Below, one piece after another: positions 38,932 through 46,625 of a stretch of 64,000 nucleotides of DNA (positions within the stretch are counted from its first letter, which is position 1; every line of letters starts with the position of its first letter). Made by a program: the position numbers and the translations under genes. This DNA comes from Candidatus Gastranaerophilales bacterium (GTDB taxonomy: Bacteria; Cyanobacteriota; Vampirovibrionia; Gastranaerophilales; Gastranaerophilaceae): NCBI GenBank assembly GCA_944325865.1, contig CALVBS010000005.1, forward strand, positions 124,001 to 188,000, in the 5' to 3' direction. The notes below the pieces were generated by a model. That model was not told where the DNA came from. It searched no databases and saw nothing but the letters and a program-made list of their open reading frames with translations.

Positions 38932-39239
38932 AATTCCATTGATTTTAAAATATTATAAAAGAACTTTACAAGTTTCGGATTTTCATTAAGGGCCTGTGTC
39001 AATTCTTTGTGCATTTGTTCGCAGGAAATATCCTCTACGTAATAAAATTCCCAGACTTTAACCCCGAGAACCATGGAAAGCTTCTGGAGTGTTTCTGTTG
39101 ACGGGGAATATTTTCCCGTCTCAAGGTTACTAAGACTTGGAACCTCTATACCTATCATTTCGGCAAGTTTTTCCTGTGTTATACCTTTATGTTTTCTAAT
39201 TTGTTGGATTTTTTTCCCGACTAATTTCTTTAGTTCCAA
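38928..39239 (-). CDS. XRE-family regulator with C-terminal extension, 103 aa
   Basis: An HTH_3 domain ([20 protein letters not shown], then [18 protein letters not shown]) occupies the first ~65 residues; the rest, beginning [19 protein letters not shown], is a helical tail that may dimerise or sense a signal. It is not a close paralogue of the two 71-76-residue XRE proteins. It is divergent from the 59-residue pilin-tail ORF. Confidence 0.85.
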   Translation of the reverse strand: MELKKLVGKKIQQIRKHKGITQEKLAEMIGIEVPSLSNLETGKYSPSTETLQKLSMVLGVKVWEFYYVEDISCEQMHKELTQALNENPKLVKFFYNILKSMEF

Positions 39240-39373
39240 TCTCTTTACCTCTTTTTTATTATGAATTATTTTAAATTTAATTTAATTATGTTTAGCATTA
39301 TTTTTTAGTTTGACAATTAACGTTAAGCAATATAAAATATAAACCGTTACTATAAATTTAAGAGGAATATATA

Positions 39374-39553
39374 ATGTTTAAAATTAAGTCTCTGTTTTTT
39401 ACTAATATCAAGTTTTTTTCATTAGGTTTTGAAGCCAAGCGGCAATCTGCAACAAGTAACTCTGATATCAACGGAGCAACCTGTGCTTCTTACGCCATAT
39501 CCGATACATGTCCGTGGGACGGCACAAAATCATACTGGGAATGCTTGCCTTAA
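39374..39553 (+). CDS. 59-aa ORF carrying a duplicated prepilin tail
   Basis: The last 33 residues (TSNSDINGATCASYAISD...YWECLP) match the end of the prepilin at 30763-31509 with a single substitution (Ser for Gly). At DNA level about ten codons differ, almost all silently, including a Ser codon switched from AGT to TCT. The first ~26 residues (MFKIKSLFFTNIKFFSLGFE) are unrelated to a prepilin signal. An AGAGGA site nine bases before the ATG and a terminator at 39619 suggest a transcribed gene, but a truncated pseudogene or silent cassette is also possible. Confidence 0.6.
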   Translation: MFKIKSLFFTNIKFFSLGFEAKRQSATSNSDINGATCASYAISDTCPWDGTKSYWECLP

Positions 39554-39618
39554 TCTGTCAGAATCTATTACTTCCGTCAGGATTACAACTAATTATGAGC
39601 TTAGTTATATCCTCATAT

Positions 39619-39645
39619 AAAAAAGACCGCTCAGGCGGTCTTTTT
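39619..39645. terminator. Bidirectional terminator between pilin-tail ORF and yajQ
   Basis: Stem AAAAGACCGC / GCGGTCTTTT with a 4-base loop. Confidence 0.85.
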
Positions 39646-39646
39646 G

Positions 39647-40147
39647 CTACCTGTAATTGTTAAATTGCAAAGGATAATCGTATTTTTCTTCGTTTCCCCT
39701 AAGCATTTTTATAACAGCCTGCAAATCATCTTTATCCTTGCCGGATACACGCAGCTTGTCACCCTGTATAGAAGTCTGAACTTTAATTTTAGAATCCTTT
39801 ATATCTGCAGCAATTTTTTTAGCAAGCTCCTGAGTCAAACCTTTTTTAAGATTATAAACCTGTCGTACTCTGCCGCCAAGTGCATTTTCAATTCCTTGAG
39901 CATCAAGTATTCTTATACTCAAACCTCTTTTTACAAGTTTAGTCTGCAAAATATCATATATATTTCTCAATTTCATTTCATCTGCAGTCGTTATGGTTAT
40001 TGACTTATCCGCCTCCAAATCAATTTCGGAGTTGGAATCTTTCAAATCAAAGCGGGAAGCTACATCCCTTTTAACCTGATCGACTGCATTAACGAGCTCT
40101 TGCCTGTCAAATTCTGATACAACATCAAAACTGCATTCTTTTGCCAT
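39647..40147 (-). CDS. yajQ: YajQ family cyclic-di-GMP-binding / nucleic-acid-binding protein
   Basis: UPF0234 protein with the signature start CSFDVVSEFDRQELVNAVDQ, then RFDLKDSNSEIDLEADKSIT, GGRVRQVYNLKKGLTQELAK and the C-terminal YDYPLQFNNYR. Some members bind cyclic di-GMP and act as transcription co-regulators; whether this one does is unknown. Length 166 is normal and GGAGAGG precedes the ATG. Confidence 0.94.
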   Translation of the reverse strand: MAKECSFDVVSEFDRQELVNAVDQVKRDVASRFDLKDSNSEIDLEADKSITITTADEMKLRNIYDILQTKLVKRGLSIRILDAQGIENALGGRVRQVYNLKKGLTQELAKKIAADIKDSKIKVQTSIQGDKLRVSGKDKDDLQAVIKMLRGNEEKYDYPLQFNNYR

Positions 40148-40188
40148 ATTAACCCTCTCCTTTCTGCTTTGATTAATATACTAACATA

Positions 40189-40222
40189 GAAAATGCAGGA
40201 AATAAATATTCCCTGCATTTTC
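40189..40222 (-). terminator. Terminator of the 40.2-40.8 kb small-gene pair
   Basis: Stem GAAAATGCAGG / CCTGCATTTTC 11 bases beyond the stop codon at 40233; poor T-run, so moderate strength. Confidence 0.65.
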
Positions 40223-40232
40223 TTCAAAACAC

Positions 40233-40652
40233 TTAAGGAGTAACTGCCGTTGACGGAGTTGAAACCGCAGGCGGCGGTGTTGGCGGTGTTGGCGGCGTTG
40301 GCGGCGTTGGCGGCTTTTTCTTGAATAAATTTTTAACCCAATCTGCAGCTTTTGAATATTTTGACGATACCCACTTCGCTATAGGAGCGAATTTAATCAT
40401 AGCAATACCGCCCATAACAAGAATAGCAATACCGACCTTTTTCAAAAGACTCATATCTTTTGCTTCTTTTTCCTGCATATTCCGATATATGTCCTTATCC
40501 GGCGAGGTATGCATTTTTACACCTCCCAGAAGATTTGTATTATACATTCCAAGAGGCATTCCAAATCCGACTAGAGGCATCGGCTGCATGCTGACACTTG
40601 CCAAATCCTGATTTGTTATAGGTGTTATAAAATCGTCACCGTACATTCCCAT
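40233..40652 (-). CDS. Hypothetical single-pass protein with (PPT)n tail, 139 aa
   Basis: Family not recognised. A Met/Gly/Pro-rich N-terminus (PLVGFGMPLGMYNTNLLGG) is followed by a hydrophobic helix (VGIAILVMGGIAMIKFAPIA, about 72-92), a basic amphipathic stretch (WVKNLFKKK) and a repetitive Pro-Pro-Thr tail. The tail is coded by 9-base DNA repeats at 40273-40314, which could change in number. It is 15 bases downstream of the 51-residue gene, with AGGAG before the ATG. Confidence 0.6.
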   Translation of the reverse strand: MGMYGDDFITPITNQDLASVSMQPMPLVGFGMPLGMYNTNLLGGVKMHTSPDKDIYRNMQEKEAKDMSLLKKVGIAILVMGGIAMIKFAPIAKWVSSKYSKAADWVKNLFKKKPPTPPTPPTPPTPPPAVSTPSTAVTP

Positions 40653-40667
40653 AAATTCTCCTATTAA

Positions 40668-40823
40668 TTAAGCTGCCTTGCTTTCTCTTTCAATTTTGTC
40701 AGCCATGTCAGAATTTTGCATATGTATATCAAGTTCAGGCACGACAGGCATACAACATAATGAACAGTCACCCAAATCCTGATACAGCAAATCTCCGGCA
40801 AATAAATTTTCCCATAACTTCAT
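40668..40823 (-). CDS. 51-aa Cys-containing small protein
   Basis: The ATG at 40823 has AAGGGG upstream; an in-frame extension to 40919 would run back through the promoter and is rejected. The product (MKLWENLFAGDLLYQDLGDC... SLCCMPVVPELD) has three Cys close together, a hydrophobic start, and an acidic/polar end. No family is recognised. It may be a small secreted, metal-binding or regulatory peptide, made together with the PPT protein. Confidence 0.55.
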   Translation of the reverse strand: MKLWENLFAGDLLYQDLGDCSLCCMPVVPELDIHMQNSDMADKIERESKAA

Positions 40824-40850
40824 AATATATATCCCCTTTAATTTCCCGAC

Positions 40851-40885
40851 TATATATATAAAGTTTAAATATTCAAAAAAATTGA
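40851..40885 (-). promoter_or_regulatory. GCAA-like/T-tract promoter pattern (instance i)
   Basis: On the minus strand TCAATTTTTTTG (40885-40874) is followed 21 bases after CAA by TATATATATA. It lacks the G of GCAA, so it is the weakest match of the set. Confidence 0.4.
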
Positions 40886-40922
40886 TTAAATTTTTATTTT
40901 TATTAAGAAAAATTAACAAAAA

Positions 40923-40950
40923 AAAGAACCGTCATTAAAAACGGTTCTTT
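40923..40950 (-). terminator. Terminator of ftsZ
   Basis: Stem AAAGAACCGT / ACGGTTCTTT followed on the minus strand by a T-run, 28 bases after the ftsZ stop. Confidence 0.88.
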
Positions 40951-40978
40951 CAATTTCTTAATTCCAATCTCCGACTTA

Positions 40979-42148
40979 TTACTTTTTCAAAAAGTCAGGA
41001 ATTTCAATGTTAGTGAAGTTAGAAGAAACTTCAGGCATTGAACTTCTTCTTGTTTGGTTGTTTGATGAGAATGAGCTTGCGAAGAAATCGGAAGCACTCA
41101 TCTGTTTAATTTCAGGTTTTTTCGCTACTTCAACAGGTTCATTTTTCAATTCAAAACCTGTAGCAATGACAGTAACCTGAATTTCATTTGAAATATTTTC
41201 ATTAACGGCAGTACCGATAATAACAGTTGCATCATCAAGAACAGCATCATGAATAATATTTGCAGCATCTGTAATTTCGTGAAGTGTCATATCAGGACCA
41301 CCCGTGATATTAACAATTACACCGGAAGCACCATTGATAGAAGTTTCAAGCAACTGTGAATTGATAGCAATTTCAGCAGCCTTGATAGCTCGACCTTCGC
41401 CTGTTGCACGACCAATACCCATAAGTGCTGATCCTGAAGCCTGCATAACATTTTTGACATCTGCAAAGTCAACGTTAATTGTACCCGGAACAGTAATGAT
41501 ATCGGATATACCCTGAACACCTCTTAAGAGGACTTCATCAACGATAATAAATGATTCTGTCAATGAAACCTGTCTGTCAACGACCTGCAACAATTTATCG
41601 TTAGGAATAACAATAACCGCATCAACAGCTTCTCTTAATTTTTCCAAGCCTTGAACAGCTTGATTTTGTCTTTTACGACCTTCCCAGGAGAACGGTTTTG
41701 TAACTACAGCAATAGTTAAAATTCCGAGTTCTTTGGCAATCTTAGCAACAACAGGAGCTGCACCGGTACCGGTACCGCCGCCCATACCTGCAGTGATAAA
41801 CACCATATCTGCACCGTCAAGTGCTTCTGTAATTTCCTGCTGGGCTTCTTCAGCAGCTCTTTCGCCGACAGAAGGATCTCCGCCTGCACCTAAACCTGCT
41901 GTAGATTTAGCACCCAACTGGATTTTATTCTTGGTCTGGGCAAATTCCAAAACCTGTAAATCTGTATTCATAAGCCAGAATTCAACACCGGACAAACCGG
42001 ATTTAATCATTCGGTTAACAGCGTTTCCACCGCCGCCGCCTACACCTACGACTTTAATTTTTGTAGGATTAACGGCAGAATGAGGTGTTTGATCCTGAAC
42101 CGGTGTTTCATCTTTTTTTGCGAAGATATCTGATACGAAATTTTCCAC
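40979..42148 (-). CDS. ftsZ: Cell division protein FtsZ
   Basis: The tubulin-like GTPase that forms the division ring. The nucleotide-binding [16 protein letters not shown] and the tubulin signature [19 protein letters not shown] are intact, as is the T7-loop region ([20 protein letters not shown]-type). A short disordered linker leads to the conserved C-terminal peptide [10 protein letters not shown], the docking site for partners such as SepF, which is coded at 44260. 389 residues is typical. A palindrome lies 50 bases upstream of the start. Confidence 0.98.
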   Translation of the reverse strand: MENFVSDIFAKKDETPVQDQTPHSAVNPTKIKVVGVGGGGGNAVNRMIKSGLSGVEFWLMNTDLQVLEFAQTKNKIQLGAKSTAGLGAGGDPSVGERAAEEAQQEITEALDGADMVFITAGMGGGTGTGAAPVVAKIAKELGILTIAVVTKPFSWEGRKRQNQAVQGLEKLREAVDAVIVIPNDKLLQVVDRQVSLTESFIIVDEVLLRGVQGISDIITVPGTINVDFADVKNVMQASGSALMGIGRATGEGRAIKAAEIAINSQLLETSINGASGVIVNITGGPDMTLHEITDAANIIHDAVLDDATVIIGTAVNENISNEIQVTVIATGFELKNEPVEVAKKPEIKQMSASDFFASSFSSNNQTRRSSMPEVSSNFTNIEIPDFLKK

Positions 42149-42197
42149 TATTTTTACCTCTTTTATTGAATATTACTTATATTTTGTTTCATTTATT

Positions 42198-42220
42198 GTA
42201 CCCGTTAGTGTAACAGGTAC
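42198..42220. promoter_or_regulatory. 23-base imperfect palindrome upstream of ftsZ
   Basis: GTACCCGTTA, GTG, TAACAGGTAC: arms match with one mismatch. It is 50 bases before the ftsZ start and could be an operator; no known factor assigned. Confidence 0.4.
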
Positions 42221-42367
42221 CCCCAATAGTATAATAACATACTATTTTAAATAGGAAAAAAGTACAAGAATTTAAGCGGAATTATGAACAAAAATTAATA
42301 TATTTTTTTATAAAGCACATTGGAGAGTAAATACCGTGTCAAACACCAAAAGATTTATTTTACAAAA

Positions 42368-43165
42368 TTATATTCTGGCAGGAGAAGTTCCCCAGTGAAG
42401 TTTGTCATTTAATAAAGAATAGAATCCACCTCTTTCCAAAAGAGCCAGTTTTGCTTTATATTGTGATTTTTGAATCTGAATTTCGTTGCTAAACTCCGAA
42501 AATTCCTGTCCGTCAGCATAAAGACAGTACGCAGTTCCGTCATTTATGCAAATTGAGATTTTCTCGGATTCCGGAATAACAAGAGGTCTTGCAGTTAATG
42601 TATGCGGGCAGATAGGGACTATAACTATAGCCTGCAACCCCGGAACCAGAACCGGACCGCCGGCAGAAAGCCCGTATGCGGTAGAACCCGTAGGAGTTGC
42701 AACTATAATACCGTCAGCAAGATAATCACATACCGTTTTTTCATTAATTTTTAATGAAAAACGAGAGGTTCTTCCGCTAACAGAACTCTTTACAACAAAG
42801 TCATTCAATGCAGAATACTCACCGCTTGCAAGCATTAACCTGTCTTCCACAATATATTCACCGTTAAGAATTTTTGACACTGCACATTCCAAATCATCAA
42901 CTCCTGACTGCGAAAGAAACCCGAGACGACCGAGATTAACACCGAAAACAGGCGTCTGATATTTTGCATAAAACCTTGCGGATTTCAAAATTGTTCCATC
43001 TCCGCCAATAACAAAAACAAAATCATAACCTGATTTTAAATTATCTATATCAAGAACATCCGCAGATATCCCGTATTCCATAAGCATAGAACATAAAGCC
43101 GTACGTGCCTCCCTGGAATGCTCAATATTCGGATTGTAAGCAACTGCATAACGAAAGTTTCTCAT
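42368..43165 (-). CDS. nadK: NAD kinase
   Basis: Phosphorylates NAD to NADP. The GGDGT motif is in VFVIGGDGTILKSARFY, followed by GVNLGRLGFLSQ, the LNDFVVKSS region and the family's ADGIIVATPTGSTAYGLSAG and PICPHTLTARPLVIP. 265 residues is short but complete. It stands between ftsZ and the divergent yggS-sepF genes. Confidence 0.96.
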   Translation of the reverse strand: MRNFRYAVAYNPNIEHSREARTALCSMLMEYGISADVLDIDNLKSGYDFVFVIGGDGTILKSARFYAKYQTPVFGVNLGRLGFLSQSGVDDLECAVSKILNGEYIVEDRLMLASGEYSALNDFVVKSSVSGRTSRFSLKINEKTVCDYLADGIIVATPTGSTAYGLSAGGPVLVPGLQAIVIVPICPHTLTARPLVIPESEKISICINDGTAYCLYADGQEFSEFSNEIQIQKSQYKAKLALLERGGFYSLLNDKLHWGTSPARI

Positions 43166-43564
43166 AACACGTAAAGAATATCATGTTTTCAATATTTTAA
43201 CAAGGCAGACAATAATGCCCAAAAATATTATCAATAATCATAAATCTCATCTTTTTAGAGGAGTAAGTTTTATATTAAATAGTTTATTTTAATTATAGGA
43301 AAACTGTTTTGTACATTAAAACTCTAATATTTCGTTCCACAAATCATGCCATAGGCATGCCATTTTTAGCCAATATTAAAATTTGTAAACTAAATTTTAA
43401 GTTATGTAAATCGGGCTGAAATCATGTCACTGTCATGGTTTCGGAAAATATTAAGGGGGAGGAATTACACTTAAAATAAAATAGTTGTCCACACTCGGTA
43501 TAAAGAGTAGAATTAAAATATACTCAATCTAAAGAGTGATTTTCTTGTAGAGGTAAGATTATTT
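43166..43564. promoter_or_regulatory. 400-base divergent nadK/yggS intergenic region with inverted and direct repeats
   Basis: No gene is visible. It holds CATGCC-ATA-GGCATG (43345-43359), an imperfect GAAATCATG...CATGGTTTC hairpin (43418-43442), and two copies of ACTCNNNNTAAAGAGT (43493-43508 and 43522-43537), each itself an ACTC...GAGT inverted repeat, 29 bases apart, just before the yggS start. The paired sites look like binding sites for a dimeric regulator of yggS-sepF. Confidence 0.5.
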
Positions 43565-44227
43565 ATGTTTGAGACAATAAAGGCAAATCTTTTACGGATA
43601 CAGGAAGAAATTGCACCTTATAGACCTAATATTATTGCAGTCACAAAATACTTTGACGTAAATGCCATTATTGCGGCTTACGAGGCAGGGTTGAGAGATT
43701 TTGGAGAATCAAGAGCTGTTGAGGCTGTTGAAAAAATTAATCAGCTTCCTGATTATGTAAGGGAAAATTCAAAATTTCACTTTATCGGACATCTTCAGGG
43801 AAATAAAGTCAAAAAGGTAGTTAAAACATTTGATTATATCCATTCGGTAGATTCTCTAAAACTTGCAGCACACATATCCGTCGAAGCCAAGGCGGAAGGT
43901 AAAGTTCAGAAAATCCTTTTACAGCTCAATAATGCACATGAGATTCAAAAATTCGGCTATTCAAAAGAGACATTAATCAAAGAATTTCCGGAAATCTTAA
44001 AACTTGAAAATATCAAAGTTGAAGGGTTAATGAATATGGCTCCTCTGGGTGCCGGTGATGATTATATAGAAAGTCTTTTTCTGGATGTTGTTAAAACAAA
44101 AGAATTTCTTGAAAAAACATTTAACTGCAGTATGAACGAGTTATCTATGGGGATGAGTCAGGATTATCAAATCGCGGCAAGATGCGGTGCGACAATGCTG
44201 AGAATAGGAAGAAAATTATTCAGTTAA
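43565..44227 (+). CDS. yggS: YggS family pyridoxal-5'-phosphate homeostasis protein
   Basis: A PLP-binding TIM-barrel protein. The PLP Lys is in IIAVTKYFDVNAIIAAYEAG, followed by DFGESRAVEAVEKI, FHFIGHLQGNKVKKVV, SVDSLKLA and the C-terminal LSMGMSQDYQIAARCGATML with RIG. 220 residues is standard. AGAGG precedes the ATG. It leads sepF by 32 bases, the order common in cyanobacteria and Firmicutes. Confidence 0.96.
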   Translation: MFETIKANLLRIQEEIAPYRPNIIAVTKYFDVNAIIAAYEAGLRDFGESRAVEAVEKINQLPDYVRENSKFHFIGHLQGNKVKKVVKTFDYIHSVDSLKLAAHISVEAKAEGKVQKILLQLNNAHEIQKFGYSKETLIKEFPEILKLENIKVEGLMNMAPLGAGDDYIESLFLDVVKTKEFLEKTFNCSMNELSMGMSQDYQIAARCGATMLRIGRKLFS

Positions 44228-44259
44228 GTAACATAAATTAAAAATACGGAGGAAAAACG

Positions 44260-44760
44260 GTGGCAGTTGTAGCAGATAAGATTAAATCAGTTGTTGATTT
44301 TTTGGTTAAAGGTTTTGAACCTAGAGAATCTTTTGATGATTTGGCAGAAGAGATGAATGAAGAAGTTTATGAAGTTCAGGATAACCTTGCGGTTGACCCT
44401 GCATATTCTTACCAGCCGAAACAGGATAAATCAAATGATTTGAAAGTTATTAATCATCCTAATTTCAGAGGTTATGAAGTTATGGTTATGGAACCTCGTT
44501 CTTTTGATGACGCCGCTCAAATCGTACAACACTTAAAAGACAGAAAAACACTCGTTTTAAACCTTCATTTATTGGATAAAGAACAATCACAAAGAACTAT
44601 TGATTTTATCTGTGGTGCAGCTCATGCATTGAACGGTAAACCGCAAAAAGTAGGAGATCTGGTTTTCGTATTTACACCGAGCAATGTTACTTTATCGGTT
44701 GATATGAGACCTAATCAGAACAAATTTAACGACTCATTGTGGGGGGCTCCTCTGCAATAG
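44260..44760 (+). CDS. sepF: Cell division protein SepF
   Basis: An FtsZ-binding, membrane-associated division protein. The N-terminus is an amphipathic helix, followed by an acidic linker and the SepF core: VMEPRSFDDAAQIVQHLKDR, KTLVLNLHLLDKEQSQRTID, FICGAAHALNGKPQKVGDLV and VFTPSNVTL. The start is a GTG, eight bases after GGAGG. SepF replaces FtsA-type anchors in cyanobacteria and Gram-positives, which supports the lineage call. Confidence 0.96.
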   Translation: MAVVADKIKSVVDFLVKGFEPRESFDDLAEEMNEEVYEVQDNLAVDPAYSYQPKQDKSNDLKVINHPNFRGYEVMVMEPRSFDDAAQIVQHLKDRKTLVLNLHLLDKEQSQRTIDFICGAAHALNGKPQKVGDLVFVFTPSNVTLSVDMRPNQNKFNDSLWGAPLQ

Positions 44761-44803
44761 GTCTATTCGGGAGAGAAGAAGAGAGATAGTTAATATATTT
44801 ATA

Positions 44804-44829
44804 AAGACGGCATTGCCGTCTTTTTTTTA
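44804..44829 (+). terminator. Terminator after sepF; the 250 bases beyond hold no gene
   Basis: Stem AAGACGGCA / TGCCGTCTT with a T8 run. The stretch from here to 45040 has only a short ACTTTGGCAAAGT palindrome (44979-44991) and a CTACCTTCTCCCGCAAAAGG segment that loosely resembles the repeat units at 1654-2129. Confidence 0.88.
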
Positions 44830-45039
44830 ACTACCCCGCACACTACCTTCTCCCGCAAAAGGAAAGGTGGGTTTATTCTTTATCATTCTATACGATTGCA
44901 AGAAAGACGGTCATCATATAAAAACTCTCCGGCTCATTGTACCACCTGCGTTATAAAGGAAGGCACATATATTAGTCCACTTTGGCAAAGTAGAAGAGGG
45001 ATTTCATTTCTAAAGCCGGTACTAGCATTACAATATAAC

Positions 45040-45069
45040 AAAAGTGCCGCTTTATAAAGCGGCACTTTT
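45040..45069 (-). terminator. Terminator of the dfx-ferritin pair
   Basis: Perfect stem AAAAGTGCCGC / GCGGCACTTTT with an 8-base loop just past the ferritin stop. Confidence 0.87.
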
Positions 45070-45080
45070 GCATTATACAC

Positions 45081-45593
45081 TTAATTTTCGTACTTATGCG
45101 GAGAATACTCACGTCCGCCAAGTTCTTTATCAAGATGATAAAGAATTGATTTGTCCGAACCGAACATTTTAAGTTTCTTTATAACTTCATAAACAGTAGC
45201 TTCTTCTTCAACCTGCTCTGCAATGTACCAGTCAATAAAATTTCTGGTTGCAAGATCACATTCGTCTTCACTCATTGATGCTACAGAGTCTATACTTGAT
45301 GTAACAGACTTTTCATGCTCATATATTTTCTCAAAAATTTGTAACGGTTCATGGAAATCCGCATCAGGAATATCAATCTGTTTAAAATCTACATTACCGT
45401 TTCTTGCAATAATATAATCAAACAAAATCATTCCGTGATCTACCTCTTCGCGAGCTTGAACCTTTGTCCAATGAGAAAATCCTTTAAGACCAATTTCGTC
45501 AAAATAAGCAGACATAGCAAGATACAAATAAGCGGAATAGAATTCTTTATTAATTTGTGCATTCAATATGTCCTCTACTTTTTTATTAATCAC
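45081..45593 (-). CDS. ftnA: Non-haem ferritin
   Basis: A four-helix iron store. Ferroxidase-site residues are in NAQINKEFYSAYLYLAMSAY, HWTKVQAREEVDHGMILFDYI and FIDWYIAEQVEEEATVYEV, and the C-terminus ends at HLDKELGGREY. The start is GTG at 45593, seven bases after GGGAGG; a longer frame from a TTG at 45632 has no site. The GTG overlaps the stop of the superoxide reductase gene by 8 bases (GTGATTAA), so the two are translationally coupled. Confidence 0.95.
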   Translation of the reverse strand: MINKKVEDILNAQINKEFYSAYLYLAMSAYFDEIGLKGFSHWTKVQAREEVDHGMILFDYIIARNGNVDFKQIDIPDADFHEPLQIFEKIYEHEKSVTSSIDSVASMSEDECDLATRNFIDWYIAEQVEEEATVYEVIKKLKMFGSDKSILYHLDKELGGREYSPHKYEN

Positions 45594-45978
45594 TTTCGCC
45601 CTCCCATAAACCGTGAATATTGCAATACTCAAGTGCTTTTGCTTTATCTATAACCTCTTTAATAAACATTTTCGGTTTCTGTTGAGGGTATAAATAATGC
45701 AATTTCATATCATTTTTGTCTTTTGAAATTGTCTCAATAAACATTATGTAATGTTCATTTTCCATAGGATGCGGAGTTGATCCGACCCTGATTTCGGCAC
45801 CATCTTCCGTTTTAACAAAAATAGGAACATGTTTTTCGTTTGCGTTTTCATCATTTTTTTTAGGGTTCATAAGGTTCATAGGCTGCCCGCAGCAAACCAG
45901 CTCCCCTTCACCCTCCAAAATAACCTGAACAATATTTCCGCAAACTTCACATTTATACAGTTGTAATCGTTCTGTCAT
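45586..45978 (-). CDS. dfx: Desulfoferrodoxin (two-iron superoxide reductase)
   Basis: Reduces superoxide to peroxide. The N-terminal desulforedoxin centre is YKCEVCGNIVQVI...ELVCCGQPM (four Cys); the catalytic iron site is built from HVPIF, TPHPMENEHYIMFIE and YCNIHGLW (four His and one Cys). 130 residues is typical. It is directly followed, with overlap, by ferritin, linking superoxide removal with iron storage in an oxygen-sensitive organism. GGAG precedes the ATG. Confidence 0.96.
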   Translation of the reverse strand: MTERLQLYKCEVCGNIVQVILEGEGELVCCGQPMNLMNPKKNDENANEKHVPIFVKTEDGAEIRVGSTPHPMENEHYIMFIETISKDKNDMKLHYLYPQQKPKMFIKEVIDKAKALEYCNIHGLWEGESD

Positions 45979-46111
45979 ACGGTTTCTCCTTTACAAGTCC
46001 AGAATATAAACAAAACATAATGAAAACATTGTGCAGTCAGGCTAATATTATAGAGTAACATTTCTTAACAAACGGGTTAAAAAAACAAATAACATGCGTT
46101 ACAATATGCTT

Positions 46112-46354
46112 ATGAGGGTCAGTAGTGTTTTAGGATTAAACGGTGCTATTCATGCACCGAAACCGGGTAATGAACATGTTTTGAGTGAATTTGCATATTT
46201 GCCGAAACAAACTCATCAGCATGCAATATTTACGCCGAATAATTTCAAAAAATTACTAGTTGGACTTGGTGCTATCGCAGTTGCAATTACACTATCCAGA
46301 ATTAAGGCTCCAATCAGCAAGCAACCGTTGGACTTAATAAATATTTTATGTTAG
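46112..46354 (+). CDS. Small membrane protein before the SRP RNA, 80 aa
   Basis: Family not recognised. The product starts MRVSSVLGLNGAIHAPKPGN, has one hydrophobic segment (KKLLVGLGAIAVAITLS) at about residues 48-64 and a short polar tail. The upstream ATG at 46094 is less likely: TACAAT (46100-46105) sits exactly six bases before the ATG at 46112 and there is no ribosome binding site, as at era. It lies 11 bases before the SRP RNA, and its promoter may also feed that RNA. Confidence 0.5.
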   Translation: MRVSSVLGLNGAIHAPKPGNEHVLSEFAYLPKQTHQHAIFTPNNFKKLLVGLGAIAVAITLSRIKAPISKQPLDLINILC

Positions 46355-46365
46355 TATAAATTTAA

Positions 46366-46625
46366 GCCGTGTTCCACGGGGAATTGCAATCCCTTGACCC
46401 GAAGTTAATGCGGGGTGCAGAGCCTGTTGTGAGGGTTCTTCGGGGGATATTGATAATTGTATTGCCGTTGACGTTTAAATTTATGGCGGCGTAAGCTGTC
46501 GAACCGTGTCAGGATGGAAACATAGCAGCACTAAGACAATCCTTGCGGGTGTCATACTTTTAAAAAGAGACAATGCCGTTAAAGATATTATCCGAAAAAT
46601 TCGATAGACAGAGACACGGCCTTTT
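46366..46625 (+). ncRNA. ffs: Signal recognition particle RNA, large bacterial type
   Basis: The ends pair as GCCGTGT / ACACGGC. The conserved S-domain element is CCGTGTCAGGATGGAAACAT followed by AGCAGCACTAAG (compare the universal GTCAGGTCCGGAAGGAAGCAGCA). At about 260 bases with a 5' region able to form Alu-type helices, it is the long form known from Bacillus, not the 114-base 4.5S RNA. TATAAA ends about 7 bases before the first base; CCTTTTATA follows the last helix as terminator. It is convergent with the M16 gene, touching its stop codon. Confidence 0.9.

Noticed and set aside
41733-42083. Open frame on the + strand opposite ftsZ
   Set aside because: It is the antisense shadow of ftsZ; no ribosome binding site and a composition set by the coding strand.
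43453-43475. A small gene after the GGGGGAGG site in the nadK/yggS gap
   Set aside because: No ATG, GTG or TTG with an open frame follows at a useful distance.
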